DNA from: Taklimakanibacter sp021828105
GTDB taxonomy: Bacteria; Pseudomonadota; Alphaproteobacteria; Rhizobiales; Aestuariivirgaceae
DNA: 64,000 nt
Assembly (NCBI GenBank): GCA_021828105.1
Contig: JAKATG010000009.1
Location: 186,001 to 250,000, forward strand
Reading direction: 5' to 3'
Position 1 is the first letter of the stretch. Every line of letters starts with the position of its first letter. The notes beneath the pieces are model-generated. The model was not told the origin of the DNA. It did no database searches and worked only from the letters and a program-made list of their open reading frames with translations. Shown in pieces: positions 26,234 to 35,287 of the stretch. The position numbers were made by a program, and so were the translations under genes.

Positions 26234-26866
26234 ATGCCGCACGACCACGACCATGATCACGACCATGACGGGGGATCGGCCCTGTCGCCCACCGCACTCA
26301 GAGTGAAGGCGCTCGAATCGCTTCTCGTCGAGAAGGGCTATGTCGACCCGGATGCACTCGATGTCATCGTCGAGACCTATGAGACGAAGATCGGCCCCCG
26401 CAACGGCGCAAGCGTCGTCGCCAAGGCCTGGACCGACCCTGAATACAAGGCCTGGCTCCTCAAGGATGCGACGGCCGCCATCGCCTCCCTGGGCTTCACC
26501 GGCCGCCAGGGCGAGCATATGGTGGCGGTCGAGAACACGCCCGACACGCATAACCTCATCGTCTGCACTTTGTGCTCCTGCTATCCCTGGTCGGTGCTGG
26601 GCCTGCCGCCCGTCTGGTACAAGGCGCCGCCCTATCGCTCGCGCGCCGTGATCGATCCTCGCAGCGTGCTCGCCGAATTCGGCCTCGACCTTCCGGCGGA
26701 GACGGCGATCAGGGTATGGGATTCGACCGCGGAGATCCGCTATCTCGTGCTCCCGATGCGGCCCGAGCGCACCGAAGGTTGGAGCGCAGAGAAGCTCGCG
26801 ACCCTCGTCACCCGCGATTCCATGATCGGCACCGCTCTTGCCTCGGATCCTGGAGCCAGATCATGA
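26234..26866 (+). CDS. Nitrile hydratase subunit alpha, cobalt type
   Basis: 210 residues. The metal-binding claw is CTLCSC (residues 111-116); Thr at position 2 marks the cobalt rather than the iron (CSLCSC) class. The enzyme hydrates nitriles to amides in the cytoplasm. The N-terminus has an unusual His/Asp run (HDHDHDHDHD, residues 3-12), which could bind metal. The start is ATG 26234 with GGAGAG 7 nt upstream. The beta subunit gene overlaps its stop in ATGA. No amidase gene is adjacent. Confidence 0.9.
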   Translation: MPHDHDHDHDHDGGSALSPTALRVKALESLLVEKGYVDPDALDVIVETYETKIGPRNGASVVAKAWTDPEYKAWLLKDATAAIASLGFTGRQGEHMVAVENTPDTHNLIVCTLCSCYPWSVLGLPPVWYKAPPYRSRAVIDPRSVLAEFGLDLPAETAIRVWDSTAEIRYLVLPMRPERTEGWSAEKLATLVTRDSMIGTALASDPGARS

Positions 26867-27525
26867 ACGGCCCCCAGGATCTGGGCGGCCAGATGGGCTT
26901 CGGACCCGTAGCGCCCGAGAAGGACGAGCCCGTCTTCCACGCGCCCTGGGAGCGCCGCGCCTTGGCGCTGACCCTCGCCATGGGGGCGACACGGGAATGG
27001 AACATCGACATGGGGCGCCATGCGCGCGAAAGCCTGCCGCCGGCGCAATATCTCTCATCCAGCTATTACGAGATCTGGATGGCCGGCCTGCGCAAGCTGA
27101 TCCTCGCCCGTGGTCTCGTCACCGAGGACGAGCTCGCTTCCGGGAAAATGACGGCGCCGCCCAAGAAGGTGGCGGGCAAGCTCCTCCTCGCCAAGGATGT
27201 GCCGGCGGTCCTCGCCAAGGGTGGTCCGACGACACGCGCCGCCACCGCGCCGCCGCGCTTCAAGGTCGGCGACAAGGTGCGCACCAAGAACATCCATCCC
27301 CTGACCCATACGCGGCTGCCGCGCTATCTGCGCGGCCATGTGGGCGAGATCGCGCTCCTGCACGGCACCCATGTGTTTCCGGACAGCAACGCGCATGGCA
27401 AGGGCGAAGAGCCGCAGCCGCTTTATACCGTGCGCTTCTCGGCGCGCGAGATCTGGGGCGAGGCGCGCAACCCGCGCGATGCGATCTCGGCCGATCTGTG
27501 GGAGCCCTATCTTGAGCCCGCCTGA
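26863..27525 (+). CDS. Nitrile hydratase subunit beta
   Basis: 220 residues. The N-terminal helical part starts MNGPQDLGGQMGFGPV, the classic beta-subunit opening. The C-terminal SH3-like domain includes FKVGDKVRTKNIHP, THTRLPRYLRG and YTVRFSAREIWG. It pairs with the alpha subunit to form the active heterodimer. The start at 26863 is fixed by ATGA overlap with alpha; the longer upstream frame is a shadow. Confidence 0.9.
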   Translation: MNGPQDLGGQMGFGPVAPEKDEPVFHAPWERRALALTLAMGATREWNIDMGRHARESLPPAQYLSSSYYEIWMAGLRKLILARGLVTEDELASGKMTAPPKKVAGKLLLAKDVPAVLAKGGPTTRAATAPPRFKVGDKVRTKNIHPLTHTRLPRYLRGHVGEIALLHGTHVFPDSNAHGKGEEPQPLYTVRFSAREIWGEARNPRDAISADLWEPYLEPA

Positions 27526-27826
27526 CAAGCCGCCTGAAGATCCCGTCTTCAACGAGCCCTGGGAGGCCCAGGCCTTCGCCATGGCGGTGAGCCTCAATGC
27601 CAAGGGCTTCTTCACCTGGACGGAATGGGCGGAAGCCCTGGCCCGCGAGGTCGCCGCCGATCCAGACCGCAGCTATTATGAATCCTGGCTCGCGGCGTTG
27701 GAAAAGCTGGTCGAAGCAAAAAAGCTCATGAATGAGGAAGAGCGCCTCGCCCGTATCGACGCCTGGGACCGCGCGGCCAAAGCGACGCCGCACGGCCAGC
27801 CGATCGAATTGTCGGCCGGGGAATGA
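27512..27826 (+). CDS. Nitrile hydratase accessory protein (cobalt-insertion activator)
   Basis: About 104 residues, starting at TTG 27512 with GGAG 7 nt upstream and overlapping the beta gene by 14 nt. It resembles the N-terminal half of the beta subunit (DPVFNEPWEAQAFAM here against EPVFHAPWERRALAL in beta; SYYESWLAALEKL against SYYEIWMAGLRKL). That is the known relation of P14K/NhlE-type activators to beta. It is expected to carry an alpha subunit and aid cobalt loading. It ends head-on against the next gene with no gap. Confidence 0.82.
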   Translation: MSPPDKPPEDPVFNEPWEAQAFAMAVSLNAKGFFTWTEWAEALAREVAADPDRSYYESWLAALEKLVEAKKLMNEEERLARIDAWDRAAKATPHGQPIELSAGE

Positions 27827-28822
27827 TCAAGCCATGAGGTCATCGCTGTTGCGCGTATAGAGCTCCGGAGTGCCGCCCGTATGGATGAAGATCACCCTGG
27901 ACCCCTTGGGAATTGATCCACGCGCGACATTGCCGATCAGGCCGGCAAAAGCCTTGCCTGTATAAGTCATGTCCAGGAGCGTGCCTTCGCGGCGGGCGGC
28001 GAGGAGGACGGCCGATCGCCCCTCTTGCGATATCCGGGCATAGCCTGGGCCGATGAAACCGACGTCGAACCACAGGTCTTCGCCGGCGAGGCTGCCGAGG
28101 CCGAGACGTTCGGCCGTGAGGGCGAAAAGCCGAGCCGCTTCCGAACGCAGCTTTTCTTGCGTCCAGCTGACGCTGATGCCGAGGACGCGCGTTGCGGGCG
28201 AGAACAGCCGCGCACCGAGAGCAAGCCCCGTATAGGTCGAAACCGTGCCGGCCGCCACGACGACATGGTCGATCGGCTCATCCATCTGTTCGGTGAGCTC
28301 GGCGAAGGCTTCGACATAGGCGGCGGTGCCCTCGGCCGTGGCCCCGCCCAACGGAATGATCGCCGGCGCCTCTCCTCGCTGCCGCAGGAGGTCGGCTTCC
28401 TTCGCCATGGCGAGATCGGCTGCCGCGTAATCGACTTCGCCGAGAAGCCTGATTTCCGCGCCGAAGATCTGATCGAGAAACAGGTTGCCGGTGAGCGCGC
28501 CCGACCACGGTCCGCGCAGCATGAGCGTGCAGCCCATGCCGAGCTTGGCCGCCACCGCCGCCGTGAGCCGGGCGTGATTTGACTGCGGGCCGCCGGTGGT
28601 CAGAAGCCAGCTCGCGCCTTCGCTCTTCGCCTTGCCGAGCACCAGTTCGAGCTTGCGCAGTTTGTTGCCGCCGGCGCCGATGCCGCCCAGATCCTCGCGC
28701 TTGACGAAGAGCGATATCCCGAGCTCGTCCGAGAGCCGGTCCCAGCGCTCGAGCGGCGGGACTGTGGACAAAAGCCTGGCGCGCGGCATCCGGGCGAGGA
28801 TGTCACGAATTGGGGACGTCAT
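27827..28822 (-). CDS. D-cysteine desulfhydrase / ACC deaminase family PLP enzyme
   Basis: About 331 residues, close to E. coli D-cysteine desulfhydrase length. The PLP lysine is Lys54 in GGNKLRK, preceded by FVKREDLGG, and TTGGPQSNHAR follows. The family eliminates H2S from D-cysteine or opens 1-aminocyclopropane-1-carboxylate; the motifs seen do not separate these activities. The start at 28822 is set by the ATGA overlap with the upstream M20 gene and a GGAAGG site. Last gene of the hydantoinase-type operon, so it probably acts on the released amino acid. Confidence 0.8.
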   Translation of the reverse strand: MTSPIRDILARMPRARLLSTVPPLERWDRLSDELGISLFVKREDLGGIGAGGNKLRKLELVLGKAKSEGASWLLTTGGPQSNHARLTAAVAAKLGMGCTLMLRGPWSGALTGNLFLDQIFGAEIRLLGEVDYAAADLAMAKEADLLRQRGEAPAIIPLGGATAEGTAAYVEAFAELTEQMDEPIDHVVVAAGTVSTYTGLALGARLFSPATRVLGISVSWTQEKLRSEAARLFALTAERLGLGSLAGEDLWFDVGFIGPGYARISQEGRSAVLLAARREGTLLDMTYTGKAFAGLIGNVARGSIPKGSRVIFIHTGGTPELYTRNSDDLMA

Positions 28823-30009
28823 GACGGCCTTCCTTTCGCGCACAGGGAAAGAGCGCTGGCGAGATATGTTTGGGCGGCAGTCACGACATCGGCGACCGCG
28901 ATGCTTTCATTCGCCGTCGATATGTCGCTGACCTGGCCCGGTCCATAAATGGCCGTCGGGATCCCGGCAGCGAGGATGTGCGAGGCGTCGGAACCGAAGA
29001 AGACCTGAGGCACGAGCGTCCCGACATGCGCAGGCTTGGCACTCACCGCCAGATGCGCCTTGGCCACCGCAGTCACGATCGGCGCATCCGTCGCCATGTG
29101 GAAGGGGTGCGGCTGCATGAAGGTGGGGCGCTTGGAAAGAACTACTTCCGCCTTGAGCTTCGCGTCTTGTTTTTTCGCCTCCTCGATCAGGCGCTGGAGG
29201 TCGCCGAGCACACTCTGCGGCGTCATTCCGGGGACGGTGCGGACATCGATCCGGGCCTCGGCGCTGGGCGCCAGCATGGAGGGCAGTATGCCCCCCGCTA
29301 TGACGCCCACATGTATTGTCGGCAGGCCGGGAAAATCCGGATGAGCCGTGTAGGTCAGCGCGTCTTCACGAATATGCCGCAGCAGCGCCACCAACCCGGA
29401 AATGGCATCGATTCCCTGCGCGCGCTGGGAGACATGGGCCGGGTGGCCATGCACGGTGAGCTTCAGCTGCGTGACTCCGGCATGCGAGGTCATGACCGCG
29501 AGGTCGGTCGGCTCGCCATTGATGCAGAAGTCGGCGGTCAACCCTCGCTCGAGCGCCGAGACGGTTCCGAGCCCCAGGGAATCGCACTCGCCGACAACCG
29601 CCGACAGAATGATCTCACCGCACAGGTCGGCGGAGCGGCGCTGCAGTTCCGCCATCGCCCACATCATGCCGCCGACGGCGCCCTTCATGTTGTTGACTTC
29701 CGCCGCATAGAGGCGGCCGTTCTCGATCGCGGGACGATAGGGATCCCGCGTCCAGCCCTCGGCGGGAGGCGGCAGCGTATCGAGATGGCCGTTGAACAAG
29801 AGGCGCGATCCCTCTCTACCGGTTTTGAGGCGCGCAATGACATTGGACCGTCCGGGCTCCACCTCCTGCAGCTCTACCGACAATCCGTCCTGCTCGAGCA
29901 GGCCTGCCGCCCTTTTCGCCACTTTCCCCTCATTGCCGGAGACGCTGGGGATCTCGCAAAGCGCGCAAATGCGCTCGATGATCGCATTCTCGATCACACT
30001 CATCCGCAT
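28819..30009 (-). CDS. M20-family metallohydrolase-like protein with altered metal ligands
   Basis: 396 residues with ArgE/DapE/CPG2 architecture: a catalytic domain interrupted by a dimerisation insert (VTQLKLTVHGHPAHVSQRAQ). The first ligand motif is intact (GHLD, His75/Asp77), and GEPT (Glu166) is present. Three other family ligand positions differ by alignment by eye: the bridging Asp of DMKGG is Asn107 in NNMKGA, the second Glu of the EE pair is Cys142 in GECDS, and the final His is Ser364 in DISTANES. It may hydrolyse an N-acyl or N-carbamoyl amino acid with a changed metal site, or be non-catalytic. It starts 9 nt after the racemase gene. Confidence 0.78.
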   Translation of the reverse strand: MRMSVIENAIIERICALCEIPSVSGNEGKVAKRAAGLLEQDGLSVELQEVEPGRSNVIARLKTGREGSRLLFNGHLDTLPPPAEGWTRDPYRPAIENGRLYAAEVNNMKGAVGGMMWAMAELQRRSADLCGEIILSAVVGECDSLGLGTVSALERGLTADFCINGEPTDLAVMTSHAGVTQLKLTVHGHPAHVSQRAQGIDAISGLVALLRHIREDALTYTAHPDFPGLPTIHVGVIAGGILPSMLAPSAEARIDVRTVPGMTPQSVLGDLQRLIEEAKKQDAKLKAEVVLSKRPTFMQPHPFHMATDAPIVTAVAKAHLAVSAKPAHVGTLVPQVFFGSDASHILAAGIPTAIYGPGQVSDISTANESIAVADVVTAAQTYLASALSLCAKGRPS

Positions 30010-30018
30010 CTCCTTCGA

Positions 30019-30741
30019 CTAGGCCGAGAACAGCCGGCCACGATGCGGCGGCTTCACCGGGATGCCGCCGATCTTGAGGGCATGCCACAATATCGCGATG
30101 TTGCTGGTGACCACGGGCTTGCCGAGCTCTTGCTCAAGCATCTCCACTATTCCCGCCGTCGGCAGGCCGGTGCAGCTGATGACGACGCTGTCGGCCTCCG
30201 GACGATCGATCTCGCGGGCGAAGGCCGCAACTTCGTCTTCCTCGAGCGCTTGCAGCGTGTCGTCGTCGACCAGCTCGACGAAATAGCCCGCTACGGGCAA
30301 AGGATCGAAACCGTTCTCCCGAAGAAAAGCGCCGAGCACCTTGTTGATCGCGGGCGAATAGGGCGTGCCGACGGCAGGTCGCTTCAGGCCGAGCGCGTTC
30401 AATGCCGCCACCAGGGCGCTCGATGCCGTGGCCACCGGAATGCCGCCCGAGGCCGCGGCGAGCTCGCGCAGCAGATTGTCATTGCCGGCCTTCCCATTGA
30501 AGAAGCTCCCGCTCGTGCATGACCACACGATGGATTTCGGCTGCACCGCCACAAGACTTCTGACCGCGAGCTCGAGGCCTCGTGTCGCCTCGGCCATGGC
30601 CGCGGGCGTGACCTCATGCGGGTAGACGACACGGGCGGCGTGGATCTCGACACCGTCCGGCAGGATGCGGCGAAGATCAGGCTCGATGCACAAATCATTG
30701 TCCAGCACCGCGAGGCCGATGCGGCCTTTTTTTCCATACAT
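30019..30741 (-). CDS. Asp/Glu/hydantoin racemase superfamily protein (maleate isomerase/AMDase-like)
   Basis: 240 residues. Two catalytic-type cysteines lie in WSCTSGSFF (Cys75) and ISCTGLP (Cys190), the two-base arrangement of cofactor-independent racemases. The sequence style is closest to the maleate cis-trans isomerase / arylmalonate decarboxylase branch. In this operon, between hydantoinase and hydrolase genes, a racemase for the cyclic substrate or its product is the natural reading, but decarboxylation or isomerisation cannot be excluded. Confidence 0.78.
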   Translation of the reverse strand: MYGKKGRIGLAVLDNDLCIEPDLRRILPDGVEIHAARVVYPHEVTPAAMAEATRGLELAVRSLVAVQPKSIVWSCTSGSFFNGKAGNDNLLRELAAASGGIPVATASSALVAALNALGLKRPAVGTPYSPAINKVLGAFLRENGFDPLPVAGYFVELVDDDTLQALEEDEVAAFAREIDRPEADSVVISCTGLPTAGIVEMLEQELGKPVVTSNIAILWHALKIGGIPVKPPHRGRLFSA

Positions 30742-30750
30742 GAGCGCCTC

Positions 30751-32757
30751 CTAGCCCCGGATCACTTCGATATGACCGGCCTTGTGCACCGTGAAGCGCC
30801 AGCCTGAGGGAATATAGCTGGTGGCCGTGCCCTCCTCGATGACGGCCGGACCGCCGGCACCGTCGCCCGCCGCCAGCGTGTCACGCGCCACGAAGAGCGC
30901 ATCGACCCAGCGTCCGCCGGCAAAGACCGATTCCTTGTCCCCCTTGACCTTCCCATTGCGCCTTATGTCGATCTCCGGTAGCCGCGGCTTGCGCCGGGAA
31001 AAGATCGAGATGGCCCGTAGATTGACGAGCTCTATATCGGCATCGGGCTCGCAGAAGCCGAAATGCTGTTCATGGAGAGCATGGAACTGGCTTGCGAGAT
31101 TCTTCATGAAGGGCGCCCGCTTGGCGATGTTCACTGCCACCTCATAGGCCTGGCCGCGATAGCGGCATTCCGCCTGGAAGCTCCAGTGCGGCGATCTGCC
31201 GGCCATCTCTCCCAGCGAATGCATGCCTTCGGCCGTCAGCTCGCTCATCATCTCGGCAAGCTTCGCCTCGTCGATCTGCGCCAGTGGCTTCAGCACCGAG
31301 CGGACAAAATCACGGCGCAGATCGGCGCATAGGAGCCCATAGGCCGAGAACGCGCCGGGATACATGGGAATGACGACGCGCGAGATGCCGAGCTCCTCGG
31401 CGATGGCGCAGGCATGCAAGGGCCCGGCGCCGCCGAAGGCGAAGAGCGCATAATCGCGCGGATCATGGCCTTCCCTGACGGACACGACCCTGACCGCATT
31501 GGCCATCTTATGATTGGCGATGGTGTAGACCTTTTCCGCGACGTCTTCGATCGAGGTGGCGAGAGCCGCGACGAGATCCTCATAGGCCTTGGTCGCGGCG
31601 CCATGGTCGAGACCCATCTCGCCGCCGAAGAATTTCGACGGGCGCAGCAATCCCATGAGGAACGCCGCGTCGGTGACGGTCGGCCGCGTCCCGCCGAAGC
31701 CGTAGCAGGCGGGCCCCGGGTTAGATCCCGCACTTTGCGGGCCGACATGCAGCAGGCCGCCGCTGTCGATCGAGGCGATGGAGCCGCCGCCGGCGCTGAC
31801 CGTCTCGATATGGATCTGCGGCAGGGAGATCGGCAGGCCCGATATCTCGGAGCGGTTCGACATCGCCGCCGCGCCATTGCGAATGAGGGAAACATCCGTG
31901 GACGTGCCGCCCATGTCGAAGGAGATGGCGTTCTTGATGCCGAGCTCGCGCGCCACCTGCACGGTGGCGATGACGCCGCCGGCGGGGCCCGACAGGCACG
32001 TCGCCGCCGCGTGATCGCTCGCCGTCTCGGGCGGAAGCACGCCGCCATTGGAGCCCATGACTAGAATGTCGCCGGCAAATTTCTGATCGGCGAAGCGGCG
32101 GCGGAACTCCGACAGATAGGCCCTGATCTTGGGGCCGACATAAGCCGAGAGGACCGTCGTGCTCATCCGGTCGTATTCGCGGAAATGCGGCGCGATGACC
32201 GAGGATATGGCCGCATAGATGTCCGGCGCCTCCTCCTTGAGGAGTTGGGCCAGCATCTGCTCATGCGCCGGATTGGCATAGGAGTTGAGCAGGCAGACGG
32301 CGATCGCCGTGCAGTTCTGCCGCTTGAGTGCGGCGATGCGGGCGCGCGCTTCTTGGACATCGAGCGCCTGGCGCGCTTCGCCATTCGCCATCATGCGCTC
32401 GGGCACGCCGAGGCGCCTGCGGCGCGGCACCAAGGGCTCGGGCTTCTCTGCGAACAGGTCCCAGATATTGCGCCGCTCCTGACGCTGGAACTCGAGCACG
32501 TCGCGGAACCCATCCGTGGTGAGGAGCCCCACATCCGCGCCCTTGCGCTCGAGGATGGCATTGGTCGCCACCGTGGTCCCGTGGACGATCGCCGCGACGT
32601 CCTCGAATTTCTCGCCGAGCTTGGCGACGGATTCGACGGCACTTATCGACTGGTTCGGCGTGGTGACCGCCTTGGCGACGCGGATCTCTCCGTCCCCGGT
32701 TATCATCACCGCGTCGGTGAAGGTCCCACCGACATCAATCCCGATCAGGCAGTTCAT
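30751..32757 (-). CDS. Hydantoinase/oxoprolinase subunit A (HyuA-type, ATP-dependent)
   Basis: About 668 residues. The actin-like ATPase N-terminus is IGIDVGGTFTDAVMI, with SFDMGGTSTDVSLI and AFGGAGPLHACAIAEELG further on, all typical of HyuA/oxoprolinase. With HyuB it cleaves a cyclic amide (5-oxoproline, hydantoin or similar) using ATP. The start at 32757 (MNCLIGIDVGG) is one base after the HyuB stop; the longer frame extends into HyuB. Third of the catabolic genes from the promoter side after the transporter. Confidence 0.88.
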   Translation of the reverse strand: MNCLIGIDVGGTFTDAVMITGDGEIRVAKAVTTPNQSISAVESVAKLGEKFEDVAAIVHGTTVATNAILERKGADVGLLTTDGFRDVLEFQRQERRNIWDLFAEKPEPLVPRRRRLGVPERMMANGEARQALDVQEARARIAALKRQNCTAIAVCLLNSYANPAHEQMLAQLLKEEAPDIYAAISSVIAPHFREYDRMSTTVLSAYVGPKIRAYLSEFRRRFADQKFAGDILVMGSNGGVLPPETASDHAAATCLSGPAGGVIATVQVARELGIKNAISFDMGGTSTDVSLIRNGAAAMSNRSEISGLPISLPQIHIETVSAGGGSIASIDSGGLLHVGPQSAGSNPGPACYGFGGTRPTVTDAAFLMGLLRPSKFFGGEMGLDHGAATKAYEDLVAALATSIEDVAEKVYTIANHKMANAVRVVSVREGHDPRDYALFAFGGAGPLHACAIAEELGISRVVIPMYPGAFSAYGLLCADLRRDFVRSVLKPLAQIDEAKLAEMMSELTAEGMHSLGEMAGRSPHWSFQAECRYRGQAYEVAVNIAKRAPFMKNLASQFHALHEQHFGFCEPDADIELVNLRAISIFSRRKPRLPEIDIRRNGKVKGDKESVFAGGRWVDALFVARDTLAAGDGAGGPAVIEEGTATSYIPSGWRFTVHKAGHIEVIRG

Positions 32758-32758
32758 T

Positions 32759-34477
32759 TCACGCTCCGTTTCTGTGGGCGCCGGATGCCGGCCTGTCGAC
32801 CGCGTCCAGGGCATGCGGGTAATACGCGGCGATATGGTCGCGCGTGATCTTGTCTTCCTTGAAATCCTTCACGACGTCCGCGACCAGGCGTTCCGGCGCC
32901 GGACCGAAGCCGCCGCCGCCGCCGGCGATGACGCGGATGATGTCGCCCTTGCGCAGCTTGAAGCGCGTCTTGGACGGCAGCACGATCTCTTCCTCGTTGC
33001 GCAGGATGCGGAACGCGCCCCGTGTTCCCGGCTCGCCGCCGGCGGCTCCGGGCGGCGCGAAGCGGTGGCGGTCGGAATAGCCGAAGAACTCGGCGCCCTG
33101 GTCCATCACCTCATATTCCCTGACCGAGCCCAGGCCGCCGCGATGGCGTCCGGCGCCGCCGGTGTCAGGCAAGAGCTCATAGCGCTTCATCATCAGGAAC
33201 GGATGATCGAGCTCGACCGCCTCGATCGGCGTGATGATGCAGTTCGACAGCGGCGCATCGAGCATGTCGGCGCCGTCGCGCACCGGGTTGCCGCCCCAGC
33301 CGCCGCCGATGTCCTCGATGAAGATCGAGAACTGCCCCTCGTTGAAACGCGAGACGCCGGACGTCGTGTTGGCATGGTAGCCGGGCGCCGGCACCCGGGT
33401 CGGAAGCGCCTTCTGCAAGGCCATGAGAATGGCATCGAACAGCCGGTAGGCGCCGCACATGCGGGCGCGCACCGCCGCCGGCGGCCTGGGATTGAGGATC
33501 GATCCATAGGGCACGTCGATCTTGATCGGCCGGTAGCATCCGTCATTGGCGGGTATCGTCTCGCCGCCGGCGGTCAGCGCCATCTTGATCGAGCTGAAGG
33601 TGCTCGAATAGGTCGAGCCCAGCGGCACGTTGAGGAACTCGTCGACCTGCGGCGCCGTTCCGGCGAAATCCACGTCCATGCGGCCGCCGATCACCGTGAG
33701 CTTCACCTTGACGGGGATCGGATCCTTCTGGAACACGCCGTCGTCGATCGCATCTTCCGCCTCATAGACCCCGTCCGGTATCGCCGCGATCGCGGCGCGC
33801 ATCATGCGCTCGGAGTACTCCATCGCCGCGCCCATATAGCCGACGAGCTTTGCGGACCCGTAGCGCTCCGCCAATTCGACGATGCGCCGCCGCCCCAGCT
33901 CATTGGCGGCGAGCTGCGCCTGGATATCGCCCCATGTCGTCTCCGCGGCGCGGAAATTCGAATGGACGATGTCGTGAAACACACCGTTGCGGCCGAAATC
34001 GCGCTTGAGATTGAGCTTCATCGCCGTGAAGCGCAGGCCCTCCTCGTAAAACTCCTTGGCATCGAAGGTCAGGCCGGCGGCGCCTCCGCCGATATCGACA
34101 TGATGGGCGATCGACCCCGAGAAGCCGATCAGCAGGCCTTCGTGGAATATCGGCGTGAAGATAGTGATGTCCTGGAGATGCTGGCCGCCGATATAGGGAT
34201 CGTTGGTCACGAACACTTCGCCCGGCCTTATGCCGCCGTGCTTGGCGAGGCAGGCGCGCATCGGCAGCGACAGCGAGCTCATCTGGACGGGAATGTGCTC
34301 GGCCTCGGCGACGATCCGGCCTTCCGGATCGAAGAGCGCGCAGGAGCAGTCACGCGCCTCGCGGATGATGGTCGAGCGGGCCGACCGCAAGAGGTTGATG
34401 CCCATCTCCTCGGCCGTCGCATGGAAGGCGTTGATGAGAACATTCAGGGTTACGACGTCCAACGATGCATCATTCAT
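32759..34477 (-). CDS. Hydantoinase/oxoprolinase subunit B (HyuB-type)
   Basis: 572 residues with HyuB landmarks: an N-terminal region with RSTIIREARDCSCALFD and NDPYIGGQHLQDI, and a C-terminal glycine-rich tail GGGGGFGP. It is the partner of HyuA, and the complex is cytoplasmic. The ATG has GAGG 8 nt upstream, and the gene lies 9 nt after the ABC ATPase gene, tying ring opening to import. Confidence 0.88.
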   Translation of the reverse strand: MNDASLDVVTLNVLINAFHATAEEMGINLLRSARSTIIREARDCSCALFDPEGRIVAEAEHIPVQMSSLSLPMRACLAKHGGIRPGEVFVTNDPYIGGQHLQDITIFTPIFHEGLLIGFSGSIAHHVDIGGGAAGLTFDAKEFYEEGLRFTAMKLNLKRDFGRNGVFHDIVHSNFRAAETTWGDIQAQLAANELGRRRIVELAERYGSAKLVGYMGAAMEYSERMMRAAIAAIPDGVYEAEDAIDDGVFQKDPIPVKVKLTVIGGRMDVDFAGTAPQVDEFLNVPLGSTYSSTFSSIKMALTAGGETIPANDGCYRPIKIDVPYGSILNPRPPAAVRARMCGAYRLFDAILMALQKALPTRVPAPGYHANTTSGVSRFNEGQFSIFIEDIGGGWGGNPVRDGADMLDAPLSNCIITPIEAVELDHPFLMMKRYELLPDTGGAGRHRGGLGSVREYEVMDQGAEFFGYSDRHRFAPPGAAGGEPGTRGAFRILRNEEEIVLPSKTRFKLRKGDIIRVIAGGGGGFGPAPERLVADVVKDFKEDKITRDHIAAYYPHALDAVDRPASGAHRNGA

Positions 34478-34486
34478 GACTCGACC

Positions 34487-35287
34487 TCAGGAATTGAGAT
34501 TGCGGCGCAGGACCTTCTTCAGGAACTCCTGGGTCCGCGGGTTGCGGGGATTGCTGAAAATGACGGAAGGCGGTCCCTGCTCGACGATGCGTCCACCGTC
34601 GATGAAGACGATGCGGTCGCCGACTTCGCGGGCGAAATCCATCTCATGCGTCACGATGATCTTGGTCATGCCGTCGAGGACGAGCTGCTTGATCACCGCG
34701 AGCACGTCCTCGACGAGCTCGGGATCGAGCGCCGAGGTCGGCTCGTCGAACAGCATGACCTGCGGCGACAAAGCGAGGGCGCGGGCGATCGCGACGCGCT
34801 GCTGCTGGCCGCCCGACAATACGTTCGGATAGGCATCGAGCTTGTCGGCGAGGCCCACGCGCCGGATCAGCTCCTCGGCGCGCGGCGCCACCTCCCGCGC
34901 CGGCTTGCCTTGCGCCCGGACCGGTCCGAGCATCACATTTTCCTTGACGCTCAGATGCGGGAACAGGTTGAAGCGCTGGAATACCATGGCAGTCTTGGCG
35001 CGCGCCTCGGCGGCCATCGCGTCGAGCTGCTTGTAATGGGGCTCGGCGGCCCCCGCATCGCGCGAGAAAACGAGCTCGCCCGCGATTTCGATCTGGCCCT
35101 GGTCCGGCACTTCGAGCAGGTTGATGCAGCGCAGGAGCGTGCTCTTGCCCGACCCGCTCGGACCGATGATGACGACCACTTCGCCGCTGCCGATCTCGAG
35201 CTCGATGCCGGAGAGGACCTGGTGCGCGCCGAACCTTTTGTGGATGTTGGAAAGCCGGACGATCGGCGTGTTTCTATGGTCAAGCAT
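34487..35287 (-). CDS. Polar amino acid ABC transporter ATP-binding protein
   Basis: 266 residues. Walker A GPSGSGKST, signature LSGGQQQRVAIARAL and Walker B VMLFDEPTSALDPE form the GlnQ/HisP pattern. It overlaps the permease gene by 8 nt. Confidence 0.9.
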   Translation of the reverse strand: MLDHRNTPIVRLSNIHKRFGAHQVLSGIELEIGSGEVVVIIGPSGSGKSTLLRCINLLEVPDQGQIEIAGELVFSRDAGAAEPHYKQLDAMAAEARAKTAMVFQRFNLFPHLSVKENVMLGPVRAQGKPAREVAPRAEELIRRVGLADKLDAYPNVLSGGQQQRVAIARALALSPQVMLFDEPTSALDPELVEDVLAVIKQLVLDGMTKIIVTHEMDFAREVGDRIVFIDGGRIVEQGPPSVIFSNPRNPRTQEFLKKVLRRNLNS

